From: Hypericum androsaemum
Lineage: Eukaryota > Streptophyta > Magnoliopsida > Malpighiales > Hypericaceae
NCBI GenBank assembly: GCA_963995505.1
Contig: OZ023181.1
Span: forward strand, 24,486,366-24,550,365
Direction: 5' to 3'
Length of the DNA: 64,000 nucleotides
Shown: positions 48,988 through 60,893 of the stretch, piece by piece
Layout: each line of letters begins with the position of its first letter
Numbering within the stretch: position 1 is the first letter of the stretch
The notes under the pieces: model-generated
What the model saw: only the letters and a program-made list of their open reading frames with translations
Databases searched by the model: none
Told to the model about the DNA's origin: nothing
Program-made: the position numbers and the translations under genes

Positions 48988-49374
48988 TGTTAAGAATTCA
49001 GCAATAAGAGAACAAAACGCGCAAAGAACACGAACGCAAGAGATTACGTGGTTCGGCCTATTGCCTACGTCTATAGTGAGAAAGGAGAACTTTTATTAAT
49101 GGATCTGAGTCACAAAGCTATAACTAACCATAGGGTAACACGTCTTTATATAATAGACGAACCTTTGGTGTACAAGAAACCTATCTAGGTCGAATTAGGA
49201 GTCCGAAACAAGAGTTCGATCAAAACAGAAAAAGCTGCATGCAGGACCTGGCGGCCGTCAGTTGGTAGGCGCCCGCCAACACCATTACACCGTAAATTCT
49301 GTTGGACACCATTGGCGTCTGCCATATGCTTGGCGATCGCCAGCATCTACTTGGCTTTTCGCCAACTCCCAACA
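48988..49374 (-). repeat. 5' LTR of the gag-only Copia element
   Basis: Same ends and length as the partner LTR; two bases separate it from the primer-binding site. Confidence 0.88.
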
Positions 49375-49820
49375 CTGGTCAACTCTAAAAATATCAGAAA
49401 CGTGCACTCTACTGTTCTGTGGTATCGCCGATTTCGCTTTCAGGACCACCGATTTGAAAAATATCAAACAGATCCAACTTTTTTGAATTTTTATTACATA
49501 ACGGACATGGAGGGCTACTTGGACATTTGTATTGCCATTTGGCTTGAAACGACATCGTTTCGCATCTAACATGGCGAGTCAGCTGGGTAAATCGTGTATG
49601 ATGTGTTAAACTGATTAATTATTAAATCAGTCCCAATTATTCTTTATATAATTTCAATATTCTCTCATTGAAATTATTGAAAAAGTCCGTAATCTTGTTC
49701 TCTCACACTCGCGACCTTTCCTGCTCCCACTCTCCATCTCCCCCCTCTCGCGTTACTCACCCCTCTCCCGACTCCCCGGGTCGCAGACACTCTCCATCTC
49801 CTCCCTCTCGCTTTCCCATA

Positions 49821-49979
49821 GTAAGTGATGATCTTAGTTGCAATTGTAATTGGCCTTTCGGCTAACAATACGCCATTAGCCCTTAAAACCTCCTCCGCGG
49901 CTTCCCTCGAAGATACAACGACATTGGGCGAGACATGCTGATGCTGAAAACACTTCGGACTTGGAATCTGGGATTGCAA
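49821..49979 (-). pseudogene. CYP71-type P450, second N-terminal fragment
   Basis: VVVSSREAAEEVLRANGVLL then AERPITIATKIITY matches CYP71 residues of roughly 70-110 (substrate-recognition site 1 approach). The anchor and PPGP hinge are missing; a few residues resembling the start of the copy at 41.6 kb (MQSQ) come directly before. Downstream the frame passes into C/T-rich sequence. Clearly broken. Confidence 0.83.
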
Positions 49980-51060
49980 AATAGCCTTTTCTCTATTTTA
50001 TTTGACAGACAAATTAGATTCAAGTTTTTTTTAATGTGTCGTATTCACGGTCGATTATAATTTAATCTTTTTTAGCAGATTTTATTTAGCCAGTTCTCTC
50101 AATTAGATTAATGACTCCGACTTCTGACTTATATCATTCCACAAGGATCATGCCACATCTAAAAAATTAGATTCCCGTAGATTAATGATGCATAACTTCT
50201 GCCTTATTTTTTTATTACAAAATTTATGCGAATTGACCTAAATTTTGGGACTCTAGACGATATTAGGCTTTGTTCTTTTCCCAACAATTTTTTTCTATTT
50301 ATGCAAGAGATGAGAGTCGACCTACTGAACTTTAAAAAATGAGATAAAATCTGGTACTATCCTACCATATCTTACCATCTTGATAACTTATGTCTTATTT
50401 TATTCCACGCCGATCATGCGAATATCTATTTGGGGATGAAAAACATGTATGACTCATCAAAGAGTGAAAAGTCAAATTTATTTTTTCCCAAATTATTTGG
50501 TATTATAAAATATATTATGTCAAAAAGTCTATATTTAAATTGAAAAAGTTCAGCAAAACTTTCTCGAATAAATATTTAATATTGCTATATTGCTAGGATT
50601 CGTAATTGAAATTTACTAACCTACCCAAAGACAATATACTAAAGTTAATTTAATGTATTTTGTCATTATGTGCTATTTGTCTCCTTAACACGCAATACTG
50701 AAGTATATTTAGTTCCCGGAGTATTTCATGCGAGAATCATATAGACATTAATTCGAAATACGATAAGTATTGATATTATTCAACTGACATGTCGCTACAG
50801 AATAGAAATTTTTTTATTTTTTAGGAGAAATAATCAAACAATATGAACTAGTTATGTCAAATTGGTTGTTACAACTTGCACCTTTTCAAAGCGCATTTGG
50901 CGATTTCACGTTCAGTGTTCACGTGTAAAAATATTTTATACATTAATGACTAGATTGAGTAAGACAAAAAAACTGATAGCTATTTATAGTTTAAAAAATA
51001 AATTATAAGATCCCATTTCAAGGAAAATGCGGATCAAAGTCTTCAAACACTAAATAGTTA
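49965..51060. repeat. Duplicated P450 5' flank, paralogous to about 41610-43400
   Basis: Both segments contain, in the same order, a TCTCTATTTTATTTG(T/A)CAGACAAATTAGA box, ATTCCCGT(G/A)GATTAATGATGC, GCGAATATCTATTTGGGGAT, TTTGTCTCCTTAACACGCAA and CATTTCAA-GAA-AT-CGGATCAAA. The 41.6-kb copy has gained a LINE fragment and a tandem duplication. Non-coding. Confidence 0.8.
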
Positions 51061-51325
51061 ACAAAGAACATTATAACAAATTTGAGTACTTACGAAAGAC
51101 AATAGTGTTGAATATTTATTGAGTGAGATTTTCTACCTTTGAAAGATCTCGCCCTATTCGAATCTGAATTAATCTACCCAGTAGATTTAAATACGAGACA
51201 GTGTAAACCAAAAAGACAAAAAGGACATTCTAAATAAGGGATGCACATTCTAATGGCATCTCAGCTGAGATGCAGTGGTGAACTTCCCCATTGCAAGAGC
51301 AAGTATTTCCTTAATTTTCTTGTCC

Positions 51326-52727
51326 ATGGCATCTCAGCTGCCTTCAACTTGCGAGACCCAATCTCGTCCCCTTTACAACTTCCCTCCAGATATATGGCGA
51401 GATCGTATCGCTTCCATCACATTCGATCAAGATGTGAGCTCCTACGTTAAATCTGCATCCTTTTCATTTTTGTAAAGGTTAATTTTTACACCAAGTATTA
51501 TACCTTCTCCGAGTTTGAACTCCGAACCTCTGTCAAATTATCTTACACTTTGTACCGCTAGTTCTACCTTTGGTTGCATCCTTTTTACTTTCTTCTTTTA
51601 TCCTCCTATATTACTTCTTCTGATCGCTTTGTGTGTTATATACTGCAAAATTGTAGAAACTTGAATGGTATGATAGAGAGGTAGAGGTCTTGAAGAGCAA
51701 GGTGGAGGCTATGTTGAAGAATACTTCCGGTGACGCGGTGGAGAGAATTAAGCTGATTGATTTACTCTGCCGTCTCGGCTTGTCGTACCATTTTCAAGCT
51801 GAAATCGACAGACAATTGCATCATCTTTTTAGGTCGCAGTTTGATCTTATAGGCGATAGAGATCATGACATATACACCATAACAATTATCTTTCGAGTTT
51901 TCAGACAACATGGAATCAAAATATCTTGCGGTAAGTGAATTATTCATCATATTGAAGTAGATCAATCTAACTTAAAAGAAAAATTAAAGTACATGTTATC
52001 TAGTTGTATTTTTTTTTTTGAAAAAGTATATAAGTACAAGAGTACACGCATGTAATCATGGCATAACACCTAGTAATGTGCTACCCACACCCCAAGTGAA
52101 ATCCGAACCAAGAAAAGTACTACCCGTATCCCATTTCAATAGGCACATGTTGCAGCCACACACCTGAGTAAGAATTATAAACCTATGAACCTATTATTTT
52201 TTATAGATAAATTTTTACACTAATAATTACACATGTCACGTATTGAATTATGAATTTCCATCAAATCCTCTCATATTATTAGGTCAAATACTCTTTGAAA
52301 AAAAATCGATTCACTAATGCCTTATCGGATATTGTGACACAGACGTCTTTAACAAGTTCAAAGATGCCGAGACTGGAAAGTTCAAAGATTATCTGATCGA
52401 TTATACCTTAGGCTTGCTCAGCTTATTTGAAGCTGCCCATCTTTCTACGCACGAGGAAGATATTCTAGACGAAGCTCTAGCCTTCACAATGGCGCACTTG
52501 GAGCTGTTGGCTCGTATCTCGGAACCCAACTTGGCCAAATTTATGGCGAGCTCGTTAAAGATTCCATTGCACAGGAGACCTCCCAGTCTCAAAGCTAGAG
52601 AATTCATCTCTTTCTACGAGGAAGGTACCTACTGCCAGCCTCGAAATGATACCTTGCTCAGATTCGCCAAGTTGGATTTCAACCGGGTCCAGTTGTTCCA
52701 CCAACAGGAGTTGAAGAAGCTCTTCAA
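51326..52727 (+). pseudogene. Terpene synthase (TPS-a type), N-terminal domain only
   Basis: Three exons: 51326-51433, 51657-51930 and 52343-52727, with good GT-AG sites, consistent phases and no stops, giving about 255 residues. Recognisable parts are RPLYNFPPDIWRDRI (in place of the family's RRx8W), KLIDLLCRLGLSYHF, FRVFRQHGIKISC, LSLFEAAHLSTHEEDILDEA and KLDFNRVQLFHQQEL. These are the first three exons of an angiosperm sesquiterpene-synthase gene and form the alpha-helical N-terminal domain. The catalytic C-terminal domain with DDxxD and NSE/DTE metal-binding motifs is absent from the rest of the window. The third donor (GTACGT) is still intact. Either the gene is truncated or its later exons lie beyond 64 kb, across two Copia elements; truncation is far likelier. 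Confidence 0.88.
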
Positions 52728-53433
52728 GTACGTTATTTAATCCGTCCTTTTTTGTGTTAAATTACTACTGATTACGGATCACGTCTAGATCAAAGTATTA
52801 TTTGAACCCTAACATAGTAACATGCACACTTTTTGACGTTTGACCCGTGCATTAATTAGTTGCCTTAAAACTGGTACCAAGAGTAGATACAAATAAAGAA
52901 AAATGTGTTAAATAGTTGTTGAAATATTTTTGGCATCTTTTAAAGGTATTATTTGGGCTAAAAAGTATTTGATCTAATGACATAACGCATAACATGAATT
53001 GACAGAGATCCATAATTTCAATTATAGTTAGGTGTAAAACATTACTTTTACTAAAAAAGTTTTACACGGACTGAAACTGGATTAATTCGCACATTGGTAT
53101 TTGAATATCAAGTGGTCTATACAAAAAAAAAACTGTCAAACATTTAAAATCATAAGGGATTTATATTAGTTCGAATTAAGTCCTTAAAAATGTAACATAA
53201 TTTAAGTCTTACTCAACTCGAACATGAAATAGTCAGTCCAGTAAGTTATCGAATAGCATGTGATTTGATAGGTACCACGGTAGCCAGCATGGTATACCAC
53301 CAAATGCCATCTTTTGCATTTCCCAAATTGTCTCTCCCTATTCGCCAATATTACAAAAGCATAAACACGCGCGGGCCCAACAATTCTATTTTTTTATTGT
53401 CTGATTCTTGCTATCAAGAACCCAGCGCACTAA
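52728..53433. other. AT-rich DNA after the terpene synthase fragment
   Basis: I searched this for the next terpene synthase exon and found none. No other feature recognised. Confidence 0.5.
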
Positions 53434-53831
53434 TGTAATTGATGAGAATTTGTATTACTAGCTTGTTTTTGCATTGGCTGAGTAGGATTACATTTATACA
53501 CATCATGTGCAACGGCTACATAATCTAAGAATGGAAATCAGAAGCTATACAAGGTAATTACATATTTGCATACAGCTGGCTGAGAGCCCATATTCGAGCT
53601 AATCAAATTCCGTGATTTCAGCTTCCAACGGTTAGTGGCAGCTGTCTTTGAACGCACAATACAACTAGGAACAGGATCAAATCAACTCTTGCCATAAACG
53701 CCTTTGTCTGGTGAGAGAAATCGGGCTGCAGAATTATGCAGCAATCAGCTGCAAAATTCTGCAGCAACTTCTGCAAAAATCTGCAGCAGCAGATTTTGCT
53801 TCTGCACTTCAAATCTTCGATCTCACCAACA
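53434..53831 (-). repeat. 3' LTR of the intact Copia element
   Basis: Plus-strand ends are TGTAATTGATGAG and CTCACCAACA. Direct copy of 58305-58702, differing at two positions (CATACAGC/CATATAGC and AAATTCCG/AAATCCCG). Contains TGCAG-rich short repeats at about 53725-53795. Confidence 0.97.
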
Positions 53832-53838
53832 CTCCCCC

Positions 53839-56800
53839 TCAAGTTAGGGGTGAGTAAATGTTAGTCATCCCTAACTTGTCAAGAATGAAATTAAATCGAG
53901 CTGGTTGCAGAGCTTTCGTGAAGAGATCAGCAAGCTGAAGTTTGCTGATCACATGAGGAGTGCGGATGAGCTTCTGCTGAATCTTTTCCCTAATGAAGTG
54001 GCAGTCCACCTCTATGTGTTTGGTCCGTTCATGGAAGACAGGGTTGGCGGCTATGTGAATGGCTGCCTGGTTATCGCAGAACAGTTCCATGCTCCCCGAA
54101 GTGAGGAAGCCAAGATCATGGAGGAGATACTTGACCCAGATCAACTCGCTTGTTGTCATTGCCATGGCCCTGTATTCAGCTTCGGCACTCGAACGTGCAA
54201 CCACATTCTGTTTCTTGCTTCTCCAAAGCACCAAATTTCCTCCTACAAACACACAAAATCCACTTGTTGATCTTCTATCATCAATAGAACCTGCCCAATC
54301 AGCATCAGTATATCCTTGTATGTTTAAATGTCCATTTGGTCTGATTAGGATGCCCTTGCCAGGTGTAGCTTTCAAGTATTGTAAGATTCTATCAGTGAGT
54401 GCAATGTGACTTGTCCTAGGATTGTGCATGGCTTGACTTACTAAGCTAACTGCATAGGTGACATCAGGCCTGGTTATAGTTAAATAAATGAGTTTGCCAG
54501 CCAATCTTTGAAACTGCTCAACATCTACAAGTTGATCACCCTCATGAATGGAAAATTTTGAACCATAATCAACTGGACAAGTCACGGGTTTGGCATTAAG
54601 CTTCTTGGTTTCTTTAAGCAAGTCTAAAACATACTTACGCTGTGATAAAAACACACCCTTATCCGAATAAGCAATTTCAATGCCAAGAAAGAATTTCAAC
54701 TTCCCTAGATCTTTGATATCAAATTTTGTCTTTAAAGCATGCTTTAGTGAGTTGATGGCATCAATATTGCTCCCAGTAATAATCAAATCATCCACGTAAA
54801 TGCACACAACAACTTTACCTTGATGGTTGTCTCTGATGAATAGAGTATAGTCTGCACAACTTTTCAGAAAGCCAAAGTTTAACAGTTCCTTACATAATCT
54901 GTGATACCAAGCTCTAGGTGACTGTTTTAAACCATAAATTGGCTTTTTTAGTTTGCATACAAGGCCTGATTTCTCTAATGCATGACCTGCAGGTATTTTC
55001 ATGTATATTTCTTCTTCTAAACTTCCTTGTAAGAATGCATTTTTCACATCCATTTGGTGCATGGGCCAATTCTTATTCACAGCAACACTTATTAGTATTC
55101 GAATGGTATTCATCTTAGCTACTGGTGCAAATGTTTCATGATAATCTATACCTAGAATCTGAGTGAATCCTTTAGCCACTAATCTAGCTTTATATCTTTC
55201 TATTGTGCCATCACTATTATACTTGGTTCTAAATATCCATTTACATCCTACAGCCTTTTTATTGGGAGGTAATTTGGCTAGGCTCCATGTTTGGTTTCTA
55301 TCAAGTGCATCAAGTTCCTCTTCCATTGCTTTCCTCCAAACTTTTAACTTAATAGCATCTTCAAACCTAGTTGGATCATCATTCTTGTCAATCTTACTTA
55401 GGTACTTCAAGTGTTTAGAGGAAACACCATGATAAGAGATGAACTTGTTAATAGGGTATAGTTGAGATGCATATACCTGGAATTCCTTCAGCTTTACAGA
55501 GGGTTTGAGTGTTCTTACTGACTTTCGTAGAGTGATTTTGTTCTCTGGTACTTCACTTGGTGGATCACTGCATTCTTGTACTTCTTCTGAGCAAGCTGTA
55601 TGTTCTTGGATGGAATGCTCTTCAGGGTAAATCTGCTGCTGTATCTCAATTTCTTCTGTGTGTATTGTAGGTGTAGAGTCACAACAACTTCCCTGTTCAT
55701 TATCAAGTAATTGAGCATTAGTATGTGCATCATTCCTAGTTGGTGCATTACCTCGTAGACTGGATGTAGCAGTCTGAATTCTCTGCACTTGTCTGATAGG
55801 AAGCTGCAGATTTGTTGGTTGATCTCTGGTGCCGACTTGATCATTCTCTGTCAGCTGCTCCCCCTGAAATTCGTTCTCCTTTCTCACAGTAGAATCATTA
55901 GTGTAGTACGAAATATTTTCCAAGAAGTGAACATCTCTAGACACAAATCTTTGCTTGGTTCTAGGATTAAAACACTTATAACCTTTTGTTACTGAAGAAT
56001 ATCCTAGAAACATGCATCTTTCTGATCTTGGATCCAATTTATCCCTCTTTTGGGAAGGTATGTGCACATAGCATACACAACCAAAGACTCTTAGGTGAGT
56101 TATGACAATTTGCTTCTTTAGGAGAAGTTCCAAGGGAGGTTTAAAATCAATGACCTTACTTGGTGTTCTGTTGATCAAGTAGCAAGCCGTTAGGACAGCA
56201 TCTGACCAATAACATTTAGGTACATTCATTTGGAATCTGATAGCACGTGCAACCTCAAGCAAGTGTTTATTTTTTCTCTCAGCAACTCCATTTTGTTGAG
56301 GAGTGTAAGTACATGAGGTTTGGTGGATTATGCCCGAGTTCTTTATGTCTGTGATGAATTCTTTTGAATATTCAGAACCATTATCAGTTCTAAATATCTT
56401 TATGCTCTTGTTAAACTGATTGTTAACCATGTTCTTAAACTCATGAAACACTTTAGGAACTTCAGTTTTGGTTTTAAGCAAATACAACCACGTTGTCCTA
56501 GAGTGATGGTCAATAAAAGTAATGAAATATTTGAATCCATCATGAGATGTTTGTGGGGCAGTCCACAAATCAGAATGCACTAGATCAAAAGGTTCTTCAT
56601 AAATAGTAGTTGACAATTGAAATGGAGATCTACTATGCTTAGCTAACTTACAGCTCTCACATTCTGTTTCATCTATGTTAAGCATAGGATCAACCAATTT
56701 CAATACATTATTGGAGGGATGGCCTAGTCTAAGGTGCCACAACTTGCTTGTGTCTGTAGATTCTTTATTACTTGTCAAGGCAATAGAGTTTTCTTCGAGC

Positions 56801-58284
56801 ACATATAGTCCATTTCTTTGAGTTCCTCTACCAATCTGCTTCAGGGTTTTCATGTCCTGAAAAACAACCTGATTAGGTTCAAATATGACCCTACATTTCA
56901 GTTGATTGGTTATTTTACTTATGGACATAAGTTTGGCAGCAAATTTGGGCACTAGAAGTATTTCAGAGGCATGTTTGTTTGCTAGGAATTCTTTTGTTCC
57001 TAATCCTGCAATGTCCACACATGATCCATCTGCTACTCTAACTACTGATCCATTTTCTAACTTTCTCAGGTTATCTATATCATTAGGATCAAATGTCATA
57101 TGATGGTTGGCTCCTGAGTCTATGATCCACTCAGTTTTATTGAGTCCTATAGTTGAAAAAGACATAAATTGATGGTTACCTGAGATGACAGGTGGAGCAG
57201 GTTCTGACTTGGTTGTAACAGCCGTTGCACTTCCAAGTCCTTTGTTGATATGGTGTAGAAGTTGGTTTGCAAGTTGCTCGATTGGTGTCAGTACAAAATC
57301 TGACTCAGAGCTAGCATTATGTGCTTGAGCAAACTTCTTCTCTTCAGTACCTGCACCAGCTTTTTCCTTTGCATTTCTCAGATGAGGATACAGGAACCAA
57401 CACCTATCTTTGGTGTGTCCTGTCCTCTTGCAATGCTCACAAAATAATTGGGATCTGCTTCCATTGTTCTTGAAGTTTCCTCTTCCTCTAGAGTTAGTTT
57501 TGAGAGAGGATTTATCTTTTCCATCATTTCTAACATAACAAGCACTAACCTCAGAGTTATCCTCCTTTGATGGAATCATAATTTTTCTCCTAGTTTCCTC
57601 TTGTTGTATCTTTGCACAAATGTTCTCCAATGAGGGTAGCTCAGAGCTAATTAGCAATTGGGATTGAAGGGATTCATATTCAGGTTTAACACCAGACAAC
57701 ATTTCAAACACTCTATCCTGTTCTACCCTTTTTTGCAGAGTAATCAAGTCAGTGGTAGGAGGTCTATACAATGCTAGTTCATCCCACATGACCTTCAATT
57801 TGCCTAGATACTCGGTGAAAGGCAACTCTCCTTGCTTCATTTCAGAGATGCTCTTTTTGAGCTCAAATATTCTATAAAGGTTATTTTGTTGACCAAACAT
57901 CCCTTTAATAGAATTCCATAATTCTCTAGCATTATTTGCCATTGAGAAAATATCATAGATTTTAGAATCTAGGGAGTTTAAGATCCAGGTTGTTACCAGT
58001 TGATCATTGGCCTCCCATTCTTCAAATGCTTCACCCTCAGGGGTAGGAGCTTGTATTTTGCCATTGATGAACCCCAGCTTGCCTTTGCTGTTAAGGTTTC
58101 TTGATACTGCCTTGGCCCATGAGAGATAATTGTGTGAATTCAGAGGAACAGGGGATAGCTTGAGGCTGATATTGGAGTCAGACTCAGCTGTACTGAACCT
58201 TCTTGAGCTTTGAGAAGACTGGAACGTCTGTGCTGCAGAATCTGCAGCAACATTATTTTGTGCGGATCGATTTTGTCCTTCCAT
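53839..58284 (-). CDS. Copia gag-pol polyprotein, intact
   Basis: 1481 residues from the Met beginning [11 protein letters not shown]; an in-frame ATG that overlaps the primer-binding site would add seven residues. Domains in order: gag ([17 protein letters not shown], then UBN2-like region), zinc knuckle [14 protein letters not shown], aspartic protease ([15 protein letters not shown]), GAG-pre-integrase ([28 protein letters not shown]), integrase ([40 protein letters not shown]), reverse transcriptase ([29 protein letters not shown], catalytic [12 protein letters not shown]) and RNase H ([31 protein letters not shown]). All key catalytic motifs are present. It needs only host RNA polymerase II and tRNA-Met priming. 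Confidence 0.97.
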   Translation of the reverse strand: MEGQNRSAQNNVAADSAAQTFQSSQSSRRFSTAESDSNISLKLSPVPLNSHNYLSWAKAVSRNLNSKGKLGFINGKIQAPTPEGEAFEEWEANDQLVTTWILNSLDSKIYDIFSMANNARELWNSIKGMFGQQNNLYRIFELKKSISEMKQGELPFTEYLGKLKVMWDELALYRPPTTDLITLQKRVEQDRVFEMLSGVKPEYESLQSQLLISSELPSLENICAKIQQEETRRKIMIPSKEDNSEVSACYVRNDGKDKSSLKTNSRGRGNFKNNGSRSQLFCEHCKRTGHTKDRCWFLYPHLRNAKEKAGAGTEEKKFAQAHNASSESDFVLTPIEQLANQLLHHINKGLGSATAVTTKSEPAPPVISGNHQFMSFSTIGLNKTEWIIDSGANHHMTFDPNDIDNLRKLENGSVVRVADGSCVDIAGLGTKEFLANKHASEILLVPKFAAKLMSISKITNQLKCRVIFEPNQVVFQDMKTLKQIGRGTQRNGLYVLEENSIALTSNKESTDTSKLWHLRLGHPSNNVLKLVDPMLNIDETECESCKLAKHSRSPFQLSTTIYEEPFDLVHSDLWTAPQTSHDGFKYFITFIDHHSRTTWLYLLKTKTEVPKVFHEFKNMVNNQFNKSIKIFRTDNGSEYSKEFITDIKNSGIIHQTSCTYTPQQNGVAERKNKHLLEVARAIRFQMNVPKCYWSDAVLTACYLINRTPSKVIDFKPPLELLLKKQIVITHLRVFGCVCYVHIPSQKRDKLDPRSERCMFLGYSSVTKGYKCFNPRTKQRFVSRDVHFLENISYYTNDSTVRKENEFQGEQLTENDQVGTRDQPTNLQLPIRQVQRIQTATSSLRGNAPTRNDAHTNAQLLDNEQGSCCDSTPTIHTEEIEIQQQIYPEEHSIQEHTACSEEVQECSDPPSEVPENKITLRKSVRTLKPSVKLKEFQVYASQLYPINKFISYHGVSSKHLKYLSKIDKNDDPTRFEDAIKLKVWRKAMEEELDALDRNQTWSLAKLPPNKKAVGCKWIFRTKYNSDGTIERYKARLVAKGFTQILGIDYHETFAPVAKMNTIRILISVAVNKNWPMHQMDVKNAFLQGSLEEEIYMKIPAGHALEKSGLVCKLKKPIYGLKQSPRAWYHRLCKELLNFGFLKSCADYTLFIRDNHQGKVVVCIYVDDLIITGSNIDAINSLKHALKTKFDIKDLGKLKFFLGIEIAYSDKGVFLSQRKYVLDLLKETKKLNAKPVTCPVDYGSKFSIHEGDQLVDVEQFQRLAGKLIYLTITRPDVTYAVSLVSQAMHNPRTSHIALTDRILQYLKATPGKGILIRPNGHLNIQGYTDADWAGSIDDRRSTSGFCVFVGGNLVLWRSKKQNVVARSSAEAEYRAMAMTTSELIWVKYLLHDLGFLTSGSMELFCDNQAAIHIAANPVFHERTKHIEVDCHFIREKIQQKLIRTPHVISKLQLADLFTKALQPARFNFILDKLGMTNIYSPLT

Positions 58285-58304
58285 TTGGAAGGGCTCTGAT
58301 ACCA

Positions 58305-58702
58305 TGTAATTGATGAGAATTTGTATTACTAGCTTGTTTTTGCATTGGCTGAGTAGGATTACATTTATACACATCATGTGCAACGGCTACATAATCTAAG
58401 AATGGAAATCAGAAGCTATACAAGGTAATTACATATTTGCATATAGCTGGCTGAGAGCCCATATTCGAGCTAATCAAATCCCGTGATTTCAGCTTCCAAC
58501 GGTTAGTGGCAGCTGTCTTTGAACGCACAATACAACTAGGAACAGGATCAAATCAACTCTTGCCATAAACGCCTTTGTCTGGTGAGAGAAATCGGGCTGC
58601 AGAATTATGCAGCAATCAGCTGCAAAATTCTGCAGCAACTTCTGCAAAAATCTGCAGCAGCAGATTTTGCTTCTGCACTTCAAATCTTCGATCTCACCAA
58701 CA
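58305..58702 (-). repeat. 5' LTR of the intact Copia element
   Basis: Same length and ends as its partner. The element's promoter should lie here. The polyprotein frame stays open upstream through the primer-binding site into this LTR to about 58383. Confidence 0.97.
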
Positions 58703-58707
58703 ACTAA

Positions 58708-58855
58708 GCACACAATAAATGGTTTTATATAATACAATCCAAATGTGCAATAATTTTTTTAGGGTAAGAATCCAAGTAAGTAATAATTAAACATATAACA
58801 GCAACGAGCGGTTAATGACACATGCTACGTAGATATTACAACATTGAGATGGCAA
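58708..58855. other. Short spacer between two Copia elements
   Basis: About 150 bp of AT-rich DNA. Nothing recognised. Confidence 0.5.
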
Positions 58856-58860
58856 ACCAC

Positions 58861-59444
58861 TGTTGTATATATGTATATTATAGTATTGGATTTTGTCATA
58901 TAGAGTAGAAATTTGAACATCTAGATAGTCTATAAATAAGTGAGTCTTTTGTGATACTAATTAAGCTCAACTTTATTAATTCAAATCTTATATATATAAA
59001 TATATATATAAATATATATATAAGAAAGAAAGAAAGAAAAGAAATATTAAATAAAGGGAGAAAGGGAAAGTGCACACATCTTCGACTTGAGTTATGACCT
59101 TTCGGTGCATTAGATCTTTTATGAGAAATTGTTGTCACCTTTCGGGAACAGCTCTTGAGTATCTATAAATAATCAGAAGAGTTCCGGAAGCCAGGAACCA
59201 GAAGAGATAATCCTCCTTCCTTTGAATTTCTTTCTTTCCGTGTTTAACTTGCGATTCTTGCTTCAAGAAATTCGTAAGAGTGTAACTTACGAGTTTCGAG
59301 TGATATAGGTTTTGTATCATAGAAGGTTAATTTCTTGAGACCATTTACACCATAGTGGGAAAAATTAATACATTTAAAGATAACATCATTTTTCGGTGTG
59401 CCTAACCTATCTTTGAACTCCATTACCCACTCAAATATACAACA
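58861..59444 (+). repeat. 5' LTR of the deleted Copia element
   Basis: Begins TGTTGTATATATG and ends ATATACAACA. Contains a variable TATATAAATA microsatellite (about 58990-59022) followed by a GAAA run. Confidence 0.9.
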
Positions 59445-60893
59445 GTTTTAAAGGTATTAATGTTCTACAATGGAGTCCATATTGGTGATGACACAGTTGA
59501 ATGACAGAGACAATCAAGAGGAGGGGAACTGAAGAAGAAGAAGAAGAAGATCGTTCGTGTCTTGTCGAATTTATCGATACTATAAGAATCAGATTCTATC
59601 CCTAATTTATTGCAAGAATCTTAAATTGATATGTCGTGGGTGAATTGCTGTGACTATGGCCTACCAATTTAAACTTGGTAAAGCAAAGATATAGAGGGTT
59701 CACGAAAGTCCATATTGGATGAATGGACTAATAAATGGGACGTATCTATGCATATAAACGCGATAGTGTTTTCCTGGCAATACTAGTCTGTTCTACTTCC
59801 GATCGTGAATAGATGTGTTCTATTTGATTGGTCATGGTTATTATTTAACTTGATCATCGCAATATATACAATCAAGTTTATTTGAATTTTTTCTTTAAAG
59901 AGAAGTATAATGGCCTTAGTGTCCTTGTTAAGCGACGGTATAGAAAAAAGGAGGCCAAGATCCCACTTTATCGCCAAAACTTGAATGAAGTTCATCATCT
60001 GTTTGATGCATAAATCTTGATTATAGTGTCGATTCATTTTTGTGATGCGTGGCTTTGGTTAATTTCTTTTATTAGAAAAATTGTACCTTTTCGATGAGGG
60101 GTCATACAATTCAAGTGCTCGCTTGAAAATATCACAAAAGTTGAGATATGATGTGGATGTTTTGCCTAAAATTGCATGTATTAAATTGAGAAGGGCATGA
60201 ATTAAAATAATTGACTTGGGCAATTAATTTTATACTTGAATCAGATTATGCGTGATAACTGGTTTTAAGGAGGATGGGACCAAATACTAGACATGACATG
60301 AAAATTATTATTTGATAGTTGATCATTCAAATATCTTGGTATATATTTGACCATGCACAATTGAGAATTAAGTGTGGAAAAATCTGTGTTGGGTATGTCT
60401 AGAATTTATAATATATTGGTGTGCCATTTCAAGTCAATGTTGTTTTTATTGTTATTGCGTGACTTGAATAATTTATTATTGTTTTGGTAATTTAAACAAG
60501 TGATAATGTAAAATAAAAAAAGGAGAATGGCAAAATTTAATTGTTGGAATGAAGAGTCACCAATTAATCGTAATGATGGGAAATTATAAAAGTAAAATTT
60601 TCATGGCTTTGAATTTTCTTTGAAAAGACGCCATCATGAAAATGGTTAAGCGGCTGTTAGTTTTCTGAGAGTTGTGATTGGTTTGCTTGCTGCCATTTTA
60701 ATAATTGACACGTGAATATGCATGAAGAATTTTTATGCTGAATTTTTATCGTCTTAATATTTGATGATGAATATAAGGCCTTCTGTTACATTTATTAAAT
60801 ATAATTGCTATGTATTTAAATAAAGGATAAATTACTACCATGTGATCGGTATATTAAAAAAAACTATGTGATATAAGGTAGTGGTGACCTTAT

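Larger units (their letters stand above)
46695..49374 (-). mobile_element. Copia-type LTR retrotransposon, gag-protease only
   Basis: Minus-strand element of 2680 bp with 387-bp LTRs, TG/CA ends and imperfect 5-bp flanks (CCGGT at 46690-46694, CTGGT at 49375-49379). The primer-binding site, complement of GCTCTGATACCA at 48974-48985, fits initiator tRNA-Met. A purine-rich tract lies next to the left LTR. The internal part carries gag and a protease-like stretch but no integrase or reverse transcriptase, so the element would depend on another. The LTRs differ at about 34 of 387 positions, making this an old insertion. Confidence 0.88.
53434..58702 (-). mobile_element. Intact Copia LTR retrotransposon, 5.27 kb
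   Basis: Minus-strand element with 398-bp LTRs, TG/CA ends, a perfect 5-bp target-site duplication ACTAA (53429-53433 and 58703-58707), a tRNA-Met primer-binding site (complement at 58293-58304, directly next to the 5' LTR) and a GAGGGGGAG polypurine tract beside the 3' LTR. The polyprotein is uninterrupted. The LTRs differ at only two of 398 positions, both transitions, so the insertion is recent and the element may still be able to move. Confidence 0.97.

Noticed and set aside
60826..60890. GGATAAATTACTACCATGTGATC as the left end of a third Mutator-like element pairing with 62664
   Set aside because: The sequence does not match the GGGAAAAGTCC terminus, and the intervening DNA is the interior and LTR of a Copia element with its own TSD.
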